Assembly: GCA_015146655.1 (NCBI GenBank)
Contig: VKHL01000012.1
Location: 186,001-250,000 of the forward strand
Direction of reading: 5' to 3'
DNA length: 64,000 nt
From: Ochromonas danica
Taxonomy: Eukaryota > Sar > Chrysophyceae > Chromulinales > Chromulinaceae
Shown: positions 24,001 through 34,231 of the stretch, piece after piece
How the letters are laid out: each line of letters starts with the position of its first letter
How positions within the stretch are numbered: the stretch's first letter is position 1
Made by a program: the position numbers and the translations under genes
Notes under the pieces: generated by a model
Seen by the model: only the letters and a program-made list of their open reading frames with translations
Database searches by the model: none
What the model was told of the DNA's origin: nothing

Positions 24001-25677
24001 ACGGTCGCAACTGTCCTCTTCGTATTGTTGGTTGTGCTGTTGGGTTTGATGATTCGCTATCGAGTGAAAATCATTCAATGGTATAACGCTTTGGCTACCA
24101 AATTCGATGGCTGGTTCACCAAGCTCTCTACCAATCGCAAGTTTCATACCATACGAGTAAAGGCTAAGATCGTGGTAGCTTTCTGCCAGATTGTCTATGC
24201 GGTTGGTCCTGCACTGAGTGTTGTCTTCCCAGTGAACTACACGGGCTTCTTAGGCTATTATTCTGCAGTACAATTGAATCCAATCAAATTGCCTAATCTG
24301 GGATGTGTAGTACAAACCAACTTCTATGACGAGCTGTTGGTAGTCACCATAAGTCCCTTCGTAATCTTCTTCTGTGTTGCTGTTGGCATCCAATTCATGG
24401 CGTGGTATGCTAAGCGACTAAATGAACGCAATCCTTGGTACACAATGAAGAGAGCTAAACAAGATACGATTAACGCTGCCTTTGCTATCTCCTATTTCGT
24501 CCTTGTCAGTGCTTCAACGAAGATCTTCCAAGTGTTTGATTGTCAATCCTTTGATGATGGATCAGCTTATCTCGTGGCAGACTATTCCATCGACTGTAAC
24601 GCACCTGATCGATCGAGGTATGTTACCTATGGTATCTTCATGATCTTCATCTATCCCATTGGTATCCCTTTAGCCTATGCTATTGTCTTATTTCGTAATC
24701 GCAAGTATATCAATCCTGATTGGAGACATGTCATTGACGCCACGGAGAAGAAGTTTGTCAGCAATCGTGTGATTCAAAAGGAAAAGATCAAAATCCGTAA
24801 GACATACGAGGAGATTGCTAACATTAAGCTCTTGTATGATTCCTATGTACCCAAGAGATGGTATTTCGAGTTGTTTGATTGTGCGCGGCGGTTGTTGTTG
24901 GGTGCTATTCCCGTCCTTGTGCTGCCTGGATCGACTCTGCAAGTGATTATCGTCTTGTTGATCTCCTTGGTCAGTGTGGCCACCTTCATGCACTTTAGTC
25001 CTTACATCCATGTGCATGATAACAATCTAGCAGTCATGGCGCAGTGGTCGATCACTTTGGTTTTGATCAGCGCGTTGATTATCAAAGTGGAGGCGATGAG
25101 CAGCTCAGAGAACTATGAGGGCCTGGGTGTAGTCTTGGTCATTATCAATATCACCATCTTTGTGACAGCTGTCTTGATGATTATCATGAGAAGCAAAGAG
25201 AAGAAGCTGCCAGATGAGAACAAGAAGAAGGAAGGAGAAGAAGGAGAAGGAGAAGGCGATGAGGAAGGATCTAGCAGCAGTGACGAAAGCAAAGATGGCG
25301 ACCCTCTGCCTGCCATTGGACGCAATCCTGCCTTTAACCCAAACCCTAATATCACTCCTCGTCGTAACGATGACTCTAGCGATAGCGATGACGAAGATGA
25401 GGAAGAGGAACAGTCAGTGATAGACAGTGACGAGGACGAGGAGGAAGTGGCCGCAGCCAAGCAGGCCAATGCTCCAACAGCAGGACGTCGAGATGGAAAA
25501 GGAACGAGCAATAGTAACGACATCGAGCTACAGGCCTACTCTGGGCCCGGACGAGGTGGAGGAGGAGGAGGAGGAGGACAGCAGCCGGGAAGTGTCTATG
25601 TGAGCAATCCTCTTCTTCGTGCAGCAGCTGGTCGAGGTAGAAATGATGCCAATGGAGGTAGCGCGGCTCAACCATAA
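21038..25677 (+). CDS. Secreted beta-helix (Pmp-like) multi-pass membrane protein
   Basis: Exons 21038-22046 and 22124-25677 join in phase 1 across a 77-nt intron (CAG/GTAAGA to TATAG/GC), restoring Gly-Gly-Ala-Ile; 1520 residues. The ATG at 21038 gives a clear signal peptide (MLGFFHSL ... FSLAG). Seen: about 700 residues of short repeats with GGAI/GGGI and (S/T)xFxxN motifs, as in right-handed parallel beta-helices and chlamydial polymorphic membrane proteins; a Cys-rich region (about 838-952) with EGF-like spacing; roughly eight membrane segments (about 962-1360); and an acidic, Gly-rich cytoplasmic tail containing a run of eight glycines. Comparable large surface proteins occur in oomycetes, diatoms and ciliates, mostly without assigned function. 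It is likely a surface sensor or adhesin; no ligand can be named. Confidence 0.82.
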
Positions 25678-25782
25678 GCACTACTACCTCCTCCTCCCCC
25701 TCCTCCTCCTTCTTGTCTTCATCATCGCACCGCCACTTCTAGACTAGTGACTCTTCTCGGATGGATGCGATCTGATGCTAGA

Positions 25783-25839
25783 CTAGACTACTGTACAATA
25801 TCTAGACAACTGTACAGTATCTAGACTACAGTACAATGC
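25783..25839. repeat. Three tandem 19-bp units (CTAGAC-ACTGTACA-TAT type)
   Basis: Three head-to-tail 19-nt units start at 25783, 25802 and 25821, each beginning CTAGAC and carrying the palindromic TGTACA or its variant AGTACA. Further TACAGTA copies continue to about 25860. Confidence 0.75.
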
Positions 25840-25916
25840 GGTATAGTACAGTACAGTATAGTAGGTATAGTAGGTATATCAACTACATCATAATATGATA
25901 TGATGTGTAGTGACAT

Positions 25917-25946
25917 GACATGATGTGTTATGACATGATGTGTTAT
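25917..25946. repeat. Two tandem 15-bp units GACATGATGTGTTAT
   Basis: Two exact adjacent copies, with a degenerate partial copy just upstream (about 25896-25916). A simple tandem repeat in the gap between convergent genes. Confidence 0.75.
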
Positions 25947-26257
25947 GATGCAATGGCTTGTCTTGGTGGTGTTTCATGTTTGTACTGCCCAGATAAAAGA
26001 GATTAAGGACATCATTCTACTACAGTACAGTAAACTAGACTATAGCCCATGCCATTGAAGGCACTGTATTGAGATGCTGCTGTAGCTATTATACTTACAG
26101 TAGACTATACCATTTACAAGAGAGACTGACTGTTCTTCCCGCTGTTACTGGGAAGGCCGCCGAATAACCAATCAACACACTACACTACGCTATAAGACAC
26201 TCCGTGAATCTCTAATCCCTATTCAATTCAAGTCAATTCACTCTAAAGGCTATTCTG

Positions 26258-27166
26258 TTATTGCGCAACCCAGCCGCCGTCGACATTCCAAGCAGCGCCC
26301 CGCACTTCTGAACCATTTTCACTCGCGAGGAAGACGACCAAGGCACCCAATTGCTCTGAGGTGACAGGCATGCCAGAAGGCTGCTTCTCTGCGATAAGCT
26401 TCACTCTGGCATCATCTACAGAGATATGCTCAGCAGCGGCACGATCGTCAATCTGCTTCTGTACTAATGGAGTCAATACCCAGCCAGGGCAAAGGGCGTT
26501 AGCGGTCACTTTCGTCTTGGCAGTCTCTAACGCAACAGCTTTGGAGAAGCCTACAATAGCATGTTTGGTAGCGACATAAGGAGCCTTGCCAGCTGATGCC
26601 ACTAGACCATGTACACTGGAGATGTTGATGATGCGGCCCCAATTCTGCTTCTTCATAGCAGGCAAAGCCAGTCGAGTAGTGTGGAACATGGCGTTGAGGT
26701 TGATGTTCATGATAGCATTCCACTTGTCGACAGGGAACTCATCGATGGGAGCGACGTGTTGGATGCCCGCGTTGTTGACGAGAATGTCGATGACGCCGTG
26801 CTGGTCTAGTAGACGAGTCATCATCGCCTCGATCTCCTCGGCCTTGGACAGGTCAGCTCGTTGATAGCCGACCTTCACTTTGAACTCGTCTGCCAAGGAG
26901 GTGGCCAGGGTGTGCAAGGCCTCAGCGCTGCTTGACCCGGTGATGACAATGTTGGCACCCTCAGCTGCGAGGGAGCGGGCGATGCCCAGGCCAATGCCAC
27001 TCGTGCTGCCAGTGACCAGGGCAAGCTTGCCGTCAAGCAAACCAGCCATTTGCAATGAATGGCTGCATCGACTTCGTTGCTGGGCAGCTCCAGGTGAGAG
27101 ACGGAAGGCAGAGATGCAGAGAAGAATCTCCACGAGAAGAACAACAACTAGACAAGTGCTTTGCAT
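26258..27166 (-). CDS. Plastid-type SDR dehydrogenase, 3-hydroxybutyrate dehydrogenase-like
   Basis: A short-chain dehydrogenase/reductase most like bacterial D-3-hydroxybutyrate dehydrogenase, which interconverts 3-hydroxybutyrate and acetoacetate with NAD(H). Seen: cofactor motif TGSTSGIG, NNAGIQ, catalytic Ser in NISSVHG, YVATK (Tyr-x-x-x-Lys) and CPGWVLTPLV. Single exon; start at MQSTCL, 302 residues. The first 40 or so residues form a hydrophobic signal sequence ending CISA, then FRLSPG and a Ser/Arg/Gln-rich stretch. This is a bipartite complex-plastid presequence with Phe at +1. The substrate is inferred from family resemblance; a fatty-acid or acetoacetyl reductase role is also possible. 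It shares a 305-nt divergent promoter with the next gene, which has a similar presequence. Confidence 0.82.
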   Translation of the reverse strand: MQSTCLVVVLLVEILLCISAFRLSPGAAQQRSRCSHSLQMAGLLDGKLALVTGSTSGIGLGIARSLAAEGANIVITGSSSAEALHTLATSLADEFKVKVGYQRADLSKAEEIEAMMTRLLDQHGVIDILVNNAGIQHVAPIDEFPVDKWNAIMNINLNAMFHTTRLALPAMKKQNWGRIINISSVHGLVASAGKAPYVATKHAIVGFSKAVALETAKTKVTANALCPGWVLTPLVQKQIDDRAAAEHISVDDARVKLIAEKQPSGMPVTSEQLGALVVFLASENGSEVRGAAWNVDGGWVAQ

Positions 27167-27471
27167 TTCAATTGTGAGGACAAGGTCAGTCAATCACTTC
27201 AACCAGAAGGTGGTCAAGATCCGAGGCAGTGGCAGTGCATGGCGAGCAGTCTCAGTGGTCGTCATCGTCACCTTCCGTGAAGCCAAAGCTTCTCAACAAG
27301 CCGACGTCAGTACCATCAGCCCAGGCCATACGCCATATGGCCTATTGCGCCACATGTCCCAAGCCATGGCCCCGTATTATTACTTAGCCCACGCAAAATC
27401 CAGATATTTGGCAGTTTGGCTCTTTGGCGCCTGACTGGGCGAGGGGGTGGATTTGGTTCAATTCTGCAACT
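27167..27471. promoter_or_regulatory. Shared divergent promoter of two plastid-type genes
   Basis: A 305-nt gap between the start codons of the SDR (-) and the methyltransferase-like gene (+). Both products carry plastid-type presequences, so shared regulation is plausible. No specific element recognised. Confidence 0.45.
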
Positions 27472-28467
27472 ATGAGAACAGTGACTTGCTGGCTAGTAAT
27501 TGCATTATTTCAAACTGCTTGTGTGCTATCCTTCAAGCAAGTGCTTTACTCTCCACCACAGCGCAGTCGAGTCAGACTATCCCCTGATGACCTGGCAGTG
27601 GTGGTGGATGGAAGCAATCTGGCCTGGGCAGCGCTGCTGGGCGGGTCGCTGTGGGGATTGTCCTCTATCGTCGGCTATGCCAAGTCACAGTATGCCATCG
27701 CTAACCTAGTAGGAGGCATTCCTAAAGGCTCTGACGTGGTGGAGATCGACCCCATAGACGGCAAGAACGTCTTCTACCTGCCCGCCACCTGCACATACAC
27801 TGCCATCATGCCCATCGACCCTTCTCTCGATGCGAAGCGCAGCAAGGAGCGACAGGCCTTCAACGAGAAGATGGTCTTGGAGTCTGTGGCGAAGGCGAAC
27901 GCCATCGGATTGTCTCTCACCGGAAAAGTGCGCACAGCGCTGACTGACTTGCCGGCCAAGTCCGTTGACTGCGTCGTCTCGGTCGGGGCGTTGGATCGCC
28001 GTGCTCGTGACAGTGAGCAGGCGAAGAACCTGCTGGTCAATGAGGTCTACCGAGTGCTTCGTCCAGGTGGACTCTTCGTCTTCTACGAGCCTGTGAGGCA
28101 GTCGTCCGTCTCACTGAAAGACATCGTCTTGAGGTTCTTCCCCGCAGAGATTCGCGGTGGGATGAGTGCAGCGAAGAGGTTAAAGCAAAGCAAGGCTATA
28201 TCCAAGAACAAGAGCAGTGAGAAGGAAGGCAAGAAGAGGCGGTCCCTGAGAGAGCAGATCCGCAGCGAAGAAGAGGCTCTGCAGAGTGCTAGTAGCACCT
28301 TTGCTGCTCCTGCACTGGTTGACGAGGCTGTGCAAGAGGAAGGTGTCGACAAAGAGGTGGTGCAGTCAGAGAGTAACGAGCCGGTAGTTCGTCCTGGTCT
28401 ATCGTATGAGGAAATGTCTGTGCTTCCCTGGCTGAAAGTTGCCACTGGCATTGCAATCAAGCCTTAG
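27472..28467 (+). CDS. Plastid-type methyltransferase-like protein
   Basis: 331 residues from the ATG giving MRTVTC. The N-terminus is a signal sequence (CWLVIALFQTACVLS) followed by FKQ, again Phe after the predicted cleavage site. The body resembles class I SAM-dependent methyltransferases of the Methyltransf_11 type: SVDCVVSVGALDR corresponds to the post-II region, and LLVNEVYRVLRPGGLFVFYEP is a typical motif III. The usual Gly-rich SAM loop (motif I) is not recognisable; the corresponding stretch reads DVVEIDPIDGKNVFYLP. Activity is therefore uncertain. A Lys/Glu-rich insertion (about residues 235-285) is probably disordered. Substrate unknown. Confidence 0.62.
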   Translation: MRTVTCWLVIALFQTACVLSFKQVLYSPPQRSRVRLSPDDLAVVVDGSNLAWAALLGGSLWGLSSIVGYAKSQYAIANLVGGIPKGSDVVEIDPIDGKNVFYLPATCTYTAIMPIDPSLDAKRSKERQAFNEKMVLESVAKANAIGLSLTGKVRTALTDLPAKSVDCVVSVGALDRRARDSEQAKNLLVNEVYRVLRPGGLFVFYEPVRQSSVSLKDIVLRFFPAEIRGGMSAAKRLKQSKAISKNKSSEKEGKKRRSLREQIRSEEEALQSASSTFAAPALVDEAVQEEGVDKEVVQSESNEPVVRPGLSYEEMSVLPWLKVATGIAIKP

Positions 28468-28767
28468 TGTTAGAAGCGTAGGCAAGGCTATAGTTAAACA
28501 ATCACTTCTAGCAGTTGAACTGCTGTGCAGTACAAAGCTGATGTGGATGTGTACTGTGTACTGTACAGATGTTGGAGCTAATCTATTGTTGTGTTGCGTG
28601 GGGGAAGACAGCAGTTTCGTTGTGCCAACAACGCGTTTCTGTGTGTCTGCGTGGCAGCGACTGTTCAGCCCGGTACGCGCGTTGTCAAGATGGTCACAAG
28701 CAAATCCCATCCCATCCTCCTCGTGTTGGTTTCTCTATCCTCTCGACAGACTTGATCATCCTTGACC
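28468..28767. other. Gap before the rhamnose biosynthesis gene
   Basis: A 300-nt tandem gap with 3' UTR and promoter. It contains GTACTGTGTACTGTACAG near 28552-28569, related to the TACAGTA repeats elsewhere. No gene seen. Confidence 0.55.
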
Positions 28768-29755
28768 ATGGCTTCCGTCCCTAGTGAACATGTCTACCTT
28801 ATTTTTGGCAAGAACGGCTGGATTGGTGGTAAACTGATCGACTTACTCACTGAGCAAGGCAAGAAGTTCTATTTGGCTGATTCCCGCACTTACAATCGCG
28901 AGGCTGTCTTGGCTGAAATTGAGAAGTACCAACCCACACATGTTCTCAATGCCGCTGGTGTGACTGGTCGTCCTAATGTCGACTGGTGCGAGGACCACAA
29001 GGAAGAGACCATCCGCACGAATGTGGTGGGCACTCTGACCATCGCGGACATCTGCGAGATCAAAGGCATCCACCACACTCTCTATGCCACTGGATGCATC
29101 TTCGAGTATGACGATGCCCATGTCATTGGAGGCCAGGGGTTCTTAGAAGATGATAAGCCTAACTTCCACGGCTCGTTCTACTCCCACACGAAGGCTTTAG
29201 TCGAGGATTTGCTTCGTAACTACACCAAGACTCTCACTCTGCGTGTCAGAATGCCTATTAGTGATGACCTCTCTCCTCGCAACTTCGTCACCAAGATCGT
29301 CAAGTATGACCGTGTAAGTGACTCACACACACTCTCTGGTGATGATGTTTTGACCCTTTGTGTTGTTGTTTTCGCTGCAGGTGGTCAACATTCCTAACTC
29401 CATGACTGTGCTCACTGATCTTCTTCCTGTCTCTCTCATCATGGCTGAGCGTGGCTTAGTTGGTATCTATAACTTCTGCAATCCTGGCGCGATCTCTCAC
29501 AATGAGGTCTTGGATCTCTACAAGAAGTACGTCGATCCTTCTTACACTTATAAGAACTTCTCTGTGGAGGAACAAGCGCTCATTCTCAAGGCGGGCAGAT
29601 CCAACAACACATTAGATCATACCAAGTTGGTGTCCGCTCTGCCTGACGTGCACATCCCTGAGATCCACGAGTCCATGGAGAAGGTCTTCCAGCGCATGCG
29701 CGCCAACCTCGAGAAGGAAGGCATCTGGCCTGACCATTTGCCCAAGCGTGCTTAA
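28768..29755 (+). CDS. UER1: UDP-4-keto-6-deoxyglucose epimerase/4-keto-reductase (NRS/ER, UER1-like)
   Basis: Makes UDP-L-rhamnose (or dTDP-L-rhamnose) from the 4-keto-6-deoxy intermediate with NADPH, supplying rhamnose to cell-surface polysaccharides; normally cytosolic. Exons 28768-29313 and 29381-29755 join in phase 0 across a 67-nt intron (CGT/GTAAGT to CTGCAG/GTG), giving 306 residues, close to plant NRS/ER. Seen: dinucleotide motif GKNGWIGG, NAAGVTGRPNVDWCE, YATGCIFEYDD, active-site FYSHTK (Tyr-x-x-x-Lys), LRVRMPISDD, and IYNFCNPGAISHNEVLDLY near the C-terminus. The start MASVPS has no targeting sequence. Confident family assignment; whether UDP or dTDP is preferred is not visible. Confidence 0.9.
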
Positions 29756-29944
29756 GCTCTATTGGATGGTAGCGACTAGCGATGAGTCCATTATGTAGTT
29801 ATCTCTCAGATCTCAAATTGTAAGATGGCCGGCCCTGCGCCTGTTAAAAGATGGCATTCACGTGCGTGCGTCTGTAAGACGATTAATCTCTTTTAGACAA
29901 ATAATATTAGCACGAGTTAGTCTTCTATCAAGCGATCGATGGTC

Positions 29945-32900
29945 TCACTTGCGCATCATGGGGGCGAGGTTGAGTCCTCGCATTGCCATCATGGAGGCCG
30001 TTCTCTTCTGATCGGCAATGATGGGCACTTTGTTTGGTGAGAGACCCTTGATAGCTGGCTGCGCATTAGGTCGTTGATTGGGAATCCTCGATTGGAACTG
30101 GCCAATAGAGATGGAATCCATTGGCGGCCCTCGTGCACTGTCTGGCCCGTCATTGTCATCGAGTCCGCCATCTCTCAACGTGTTGTTCGTAGAGATTTGA
30201 TTCTGTTTGTTTTGATGTCGTTGCCACAACTTCTTCTGCAATTGTTGGCGTTGACGATTCTCTTGAATCTTCATCAAGAGGTCATGCTTCTCTTTCTCTT
30301 CTGTATAGGTATAAGCAATTCGCTTGGCTTCTTGTGCATATTCTGCTTCACTGGCTTTGGGGAAGGCGAGCGGAGGCAATGGTTGTCGTTCTATTCGCTC
30401 TGGCTGAACTGTGGAATCAGAAAGGACAGCGTCCAGACTATCCGTTTGCAATGAAACATTGCCAGGGACTTCAACAACCGACTCTGTCCACGGCTCGTCT
30501 CGCGGTGTGCTGGGTATTCCATCTGAAGCATTCGTTGCATTAGCAAGTTTGCTCTCCTGCTCACGTTTCTTTCGGATGCGATCTTCCAGCTTGCGCTTCT
30601 TATCCATCATGTCAGCATAGAGATTATCCTCCTATAGCAGAACATTCATCCGTCTTGATTATTGACTAACGATGAAGAAGTCAAGCTAACAAAAGAGAAC
30701 TTACCAGTGCCTTGTGTCGATCAGAATGCAATTGTTTGAGGCGATCACGTCGTTCTTTATCATGCAGACTAGCCTCATACTTGTCTTCAGCATCGAGTGA
30801 CATGCCCAATCGTCTCTTGGCAATGGCAACTTCTTCTGTCGTGTTCGACGAGTCATCGAGGAAGCCGTCCATGACACCTTCCAACAAAGCCTCCACAGCG
30901 TCCAGACTTTCCTCTGCCAGTGCTTTGGAAGAGGAAGAAAGGCCTTGACGTTGTAATCGAGCTGCTAGACGAGCTTGTGTGTTCTTTCGATGAACACTTT
31001 GCACGTCATTAAGATCCGTTTTGGCCTTTTCAAAGGCATTCAAAATGCCAATACGTGCTCGTTGATACAGATCACCTCTGTCATCTCCGTCCATCATTCC
31101 TCTGCCTTTGGTCATGGAGGAGGAAGGCTGCTGATGATCAAAAGCTTCTTGCAGATGATCTTCGAACGCATTGACTACACTTTGAGAGAGTAACTGCAAG
31201 ACCTCTTGTTCCACTGCATTAGCCTCTGCCTCGTGGTCGTCTACTGGTCCTCCTCTCTTCCTTCTCCCCGCTTTTCGATCTGCTAGAGATCTGCTCTGTT
31301 GCTTGGCTAGAAGAACTTCTTGCAGATTCGCATTGGCTTGTAGATAGGCGACTTTCATGGCCTCGACTTGTTTAATGTAAGAGTCCATCATTCCATGGCG
31401 TGGCTTGCTGCGAGTGACTTCAGCGAGATAGTCGCCGTCATCGTCATCGTCAGCCTGAGCAGCAGGCAGTGCGAGATCTTTCACGTCGATCTTCATAGCT
31501 GCCATCTGATAGATATAGTCCTCTGTCGCTGCTTGCAACGCCTTGCTGTATTGTGTTTGTGCAGTAGTCATGGCCTTGTCTTCTTCTTCGTCATACCAAG
31601 CCATAGCCTTCTCTTCCTCCTCTTCCTTCTTATCCACATTGACTTGTTTCAACTTAGATTGTAGAATAGCTTGTAGTCTTGCTCGTTGTTGACTTCGTTG
31701 TAATTCTAACGAGGCGAGAAGTCGATTGCGTTCATCAAAATAACGGTTCTTTATCGCCGCAATGATCGAGTTGTGAATGTTCTCTTGTAGGCGCGGGTCT
31801 TGACCTAGTAGATCTTGCAGGTCTTTGATCTTCTTAATCGTGCCGTCTTCCACCGCCTTGGCAACGAGTGCACGCGCTTCTTTGAGTTCATAGATGCATC
31901 GATCACGATAGCTCTCGAGGATGTGATTGTTCAGACTAGTCAATGCATCACTTCGCTGCTGAATCTCTTCTTCTAGACCGTGAATATCATCATCAACTTC
32001 TTGTAGATCTTCTGGTGAAGTCGACTTCTCCTCTGCAAGATTCTTTCTGAGAAGTTTCTTGCGCAGTAGACGTTCCTCAAGAGATTGCAGCGCGTGACTT
32101 TTGGCCATGAGAAGGTTTTCCTTCAAGGCGATGAGAGCATTGCGATGGCCTTCCTTCAGCCCATCGAGTAGATAGTCATATCCCGTTGTAAGTGGCGGGG
32201 CAGTAGTGCTTGCTGTTGTTATTCCAGCTACTGGTGAAGTGATCAAAGCAGAGGACGTGTTTGGCGCTGCAGTCTCGGAGGGACTTGCTTTGTAGTCATT
32301 CTCTTCGCCTGCCATCGCGTTATGTACCACTTGAGGAGACTGCATCCCAAAACCTAACCCACCGCCATTTCCTCCTCCCAACGCTCCTGCTGCTGCTTCA
32401 TTGACAACGACCTGATCCAGACCAATGAAGTCATCCAAATGATCAAATCGTATTATACTGTCCTCTACATCCTTGGCATCGAATTCTTCAGATGTCCTCA
32501 CACGATTTGGTGACCCACCTACCAAGAGTTGAATCTCCTGCTTGAGGAACACAATCTCTTGCTCTAGTAGATGAAGATCTAAGAGCAATTGGATGCACTC
32601 CATGCCCACTTTGTTCTTCTTCAGCTTTAAGAAGATTGGATGTCGATAGATGCGATCGTAGATCTGCTCGATGTCACTCTGATCCTGTCCCATCTCATCT
32701 TTCAAGAAGATGTAGATCTCCTCGAGGTCAGCAGAGTCAATCTCTGGACTGGTCATAGTGATAATCGAACACTTCTTATAGAGTTTGTTAATCTCTTTTT
32801 GTACCTGTTCGTAATTGTTAATACAAGAATAAAGGTATTGTTCATCTTTAGTATTGTTGGCTGCAATACGATCGAGTTCTTGTAGTCGTTCGATCTCTTT

Positions 32901-34034
32901 GGCAGAGAGAGTGCTGTTATTGTGATTGGCTTGCTGGAAGGTATTCTCCAAATCCAGAAAGCTCTGAATCAACCCTTTGCCACGGCCATGTACGCGATGC
33001 TGGTCCATAGGAACTTCGCAACGGTAGGCTGTGTGGATATCTTTGAGCAAAACCTGCATCTCCGCTGCCCATTGGACGAGATCCAACATGCCTTCGTTCT
33101 CCAAACTATTGCTGCCACCGCTGCTGCCATGATCTCGCTTGTTATGAGCAGCCACGACAGCTGCTGGTAGGTTAGCGGAGTCTTTGTCATCGTGAGCAAG
33201 CGAAGCCAAGGGGATGGCTTGAGTATCCAATGTTTGGTCATGTGTTTGCTTGTAAACATCGACGAGGCTGTCTGCGAGGTGGAACTTGCTCTTCAACTCT
33301 CCGTATTCCAAGACCACTCCTTCTACCCCAGCCTCAGAGATGAACTTCTCTAGTGCTGCTGGAAGAGGATAGACATCGGGAGAATGGGAAAAGTCTCCTC
33401 CGAAATCTCCGTCCTCGAAACAATCGATCGCCAAGGAGGATTTGGCGTCTGCTGCTGCACTTCCACTAGACCTTGTCACAGACTTGCTACTAGCTCTAGG
33501 AGGCTCAATAGCATCCATGCTAGAGTCACCGAGATGGCTGACCAAGTCTTCCAAGGAAGCCTCGGGGCCCAAGGAGTCGATGGCCGACAAGATGCCCTGC
33601 GCTGTGAATCCCATGCGCATTAAGACGTTATAGGAGTTGTCATTGATGTTATACACTTTATCTGCCAGCTCCTCCTGGCAGGCTGCATTCATCATGCGGG
33701 CGAAGACTCGGAAGTCGTCGAAGGAAAGCAGCTGGTGCAGCACGTCTTTCATCAGTTCCTCTCGCGGACCTCGTGAAGGTCTGGCAAGGATGCCATCGAG
33801 ACTGCGTTCTAGTTGATGCAAAGATCCTCCGATGTTGAGCAGCGCGTTGTCTAGGATACTCTCGGCGATGTCCTGGAAAGACTTCCACACGACGTGTTGC
33901 TGCGGGTGCAGATCGTCGACATCGCTGAAGAAGAAACAGTTCGACTGAACGAAGACATGAATGGTATCTTTCCATTCACTACTGTTCAAATAGTTCTGTA
34001 GCGCTTCTAGATACCAATTATCATCCTCACTCAT
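29945..34034 (-). CDS. CFAP36-like BART-domain protein with UBA domain and long coiled coils
   Basis: Exons (minus) 34034-30705 and 30631-29945 join in phase 0 across a 73-nt intron (CTG/GTAAGT to CTATAG/GAG); 1338 residues from MSEDDNWYL. An in-frame ATG at 34115 would add 27 residues, but the domain starts right after MSEDD. Seen: an N-terminal ARL2-binding BART domain of the CFAP36/BART type (NWYLEALQNYLNSSEWKD, then IHVFVQSNCFFF); a UBA-like three-helix segment (MRMGFTAQGILSAI ... LEDLVSHLGD, about 140-180); then more than 900 residues rich in Glu/Lys/Gln coiled coil. CFAP36 binds ARL3-GTP in cilia and has only about 340 residues in animals, so this is a much enlarged relative with an added ubiquitin-binding-type domain. 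It shares a divergent promoter with the PH-like gene at 34232. Confidence 0.68.
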
Positions 34035-34231
34035 CACTGTCGTTATCGAACAGCAAGACTTGTTCGAATTAATTAACTCTCCCAGCATTCCACCGACGTC
34101 CACGGACCATTCCATGGAAGTTTGGCCACAAGACCCGCCAAGTATCCATCAATTGAGAAGAAGCAACGTGGACAGATCAGTGGCAAAGCAAAGAGCCTCT
34201 ACCAGACCGAATGCTTTGATTGACCTTGATC
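34035..34231. promoter_or_regulatory. Divergent promoter with modules shared with the PH paralogue
   Basis: Contains ATTAATTAACTCT (about 34068-34080) and TTCCATGGAAGTTTGGCCA (34110-34128). Both recur in the same order before the second PH-like gene: ATTAATTAATTCT near 38633, and TTCCATGGAAGTTTCGCCA at 38668-38686 (18 of 19 identical). TTCCATGGAA is palindromic. Confidence 0.5.

Larger units (their letters stand above)
25678..26257. other. Repeat-rich convergent gap
   Basis: This 580-nt region lies between two 3' ends. It is dominated by TAGAC, TACAGTA and ACATGATG short repeats (tandem arrays listed separately). No coding frame is supported. Confidence 0.7.
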
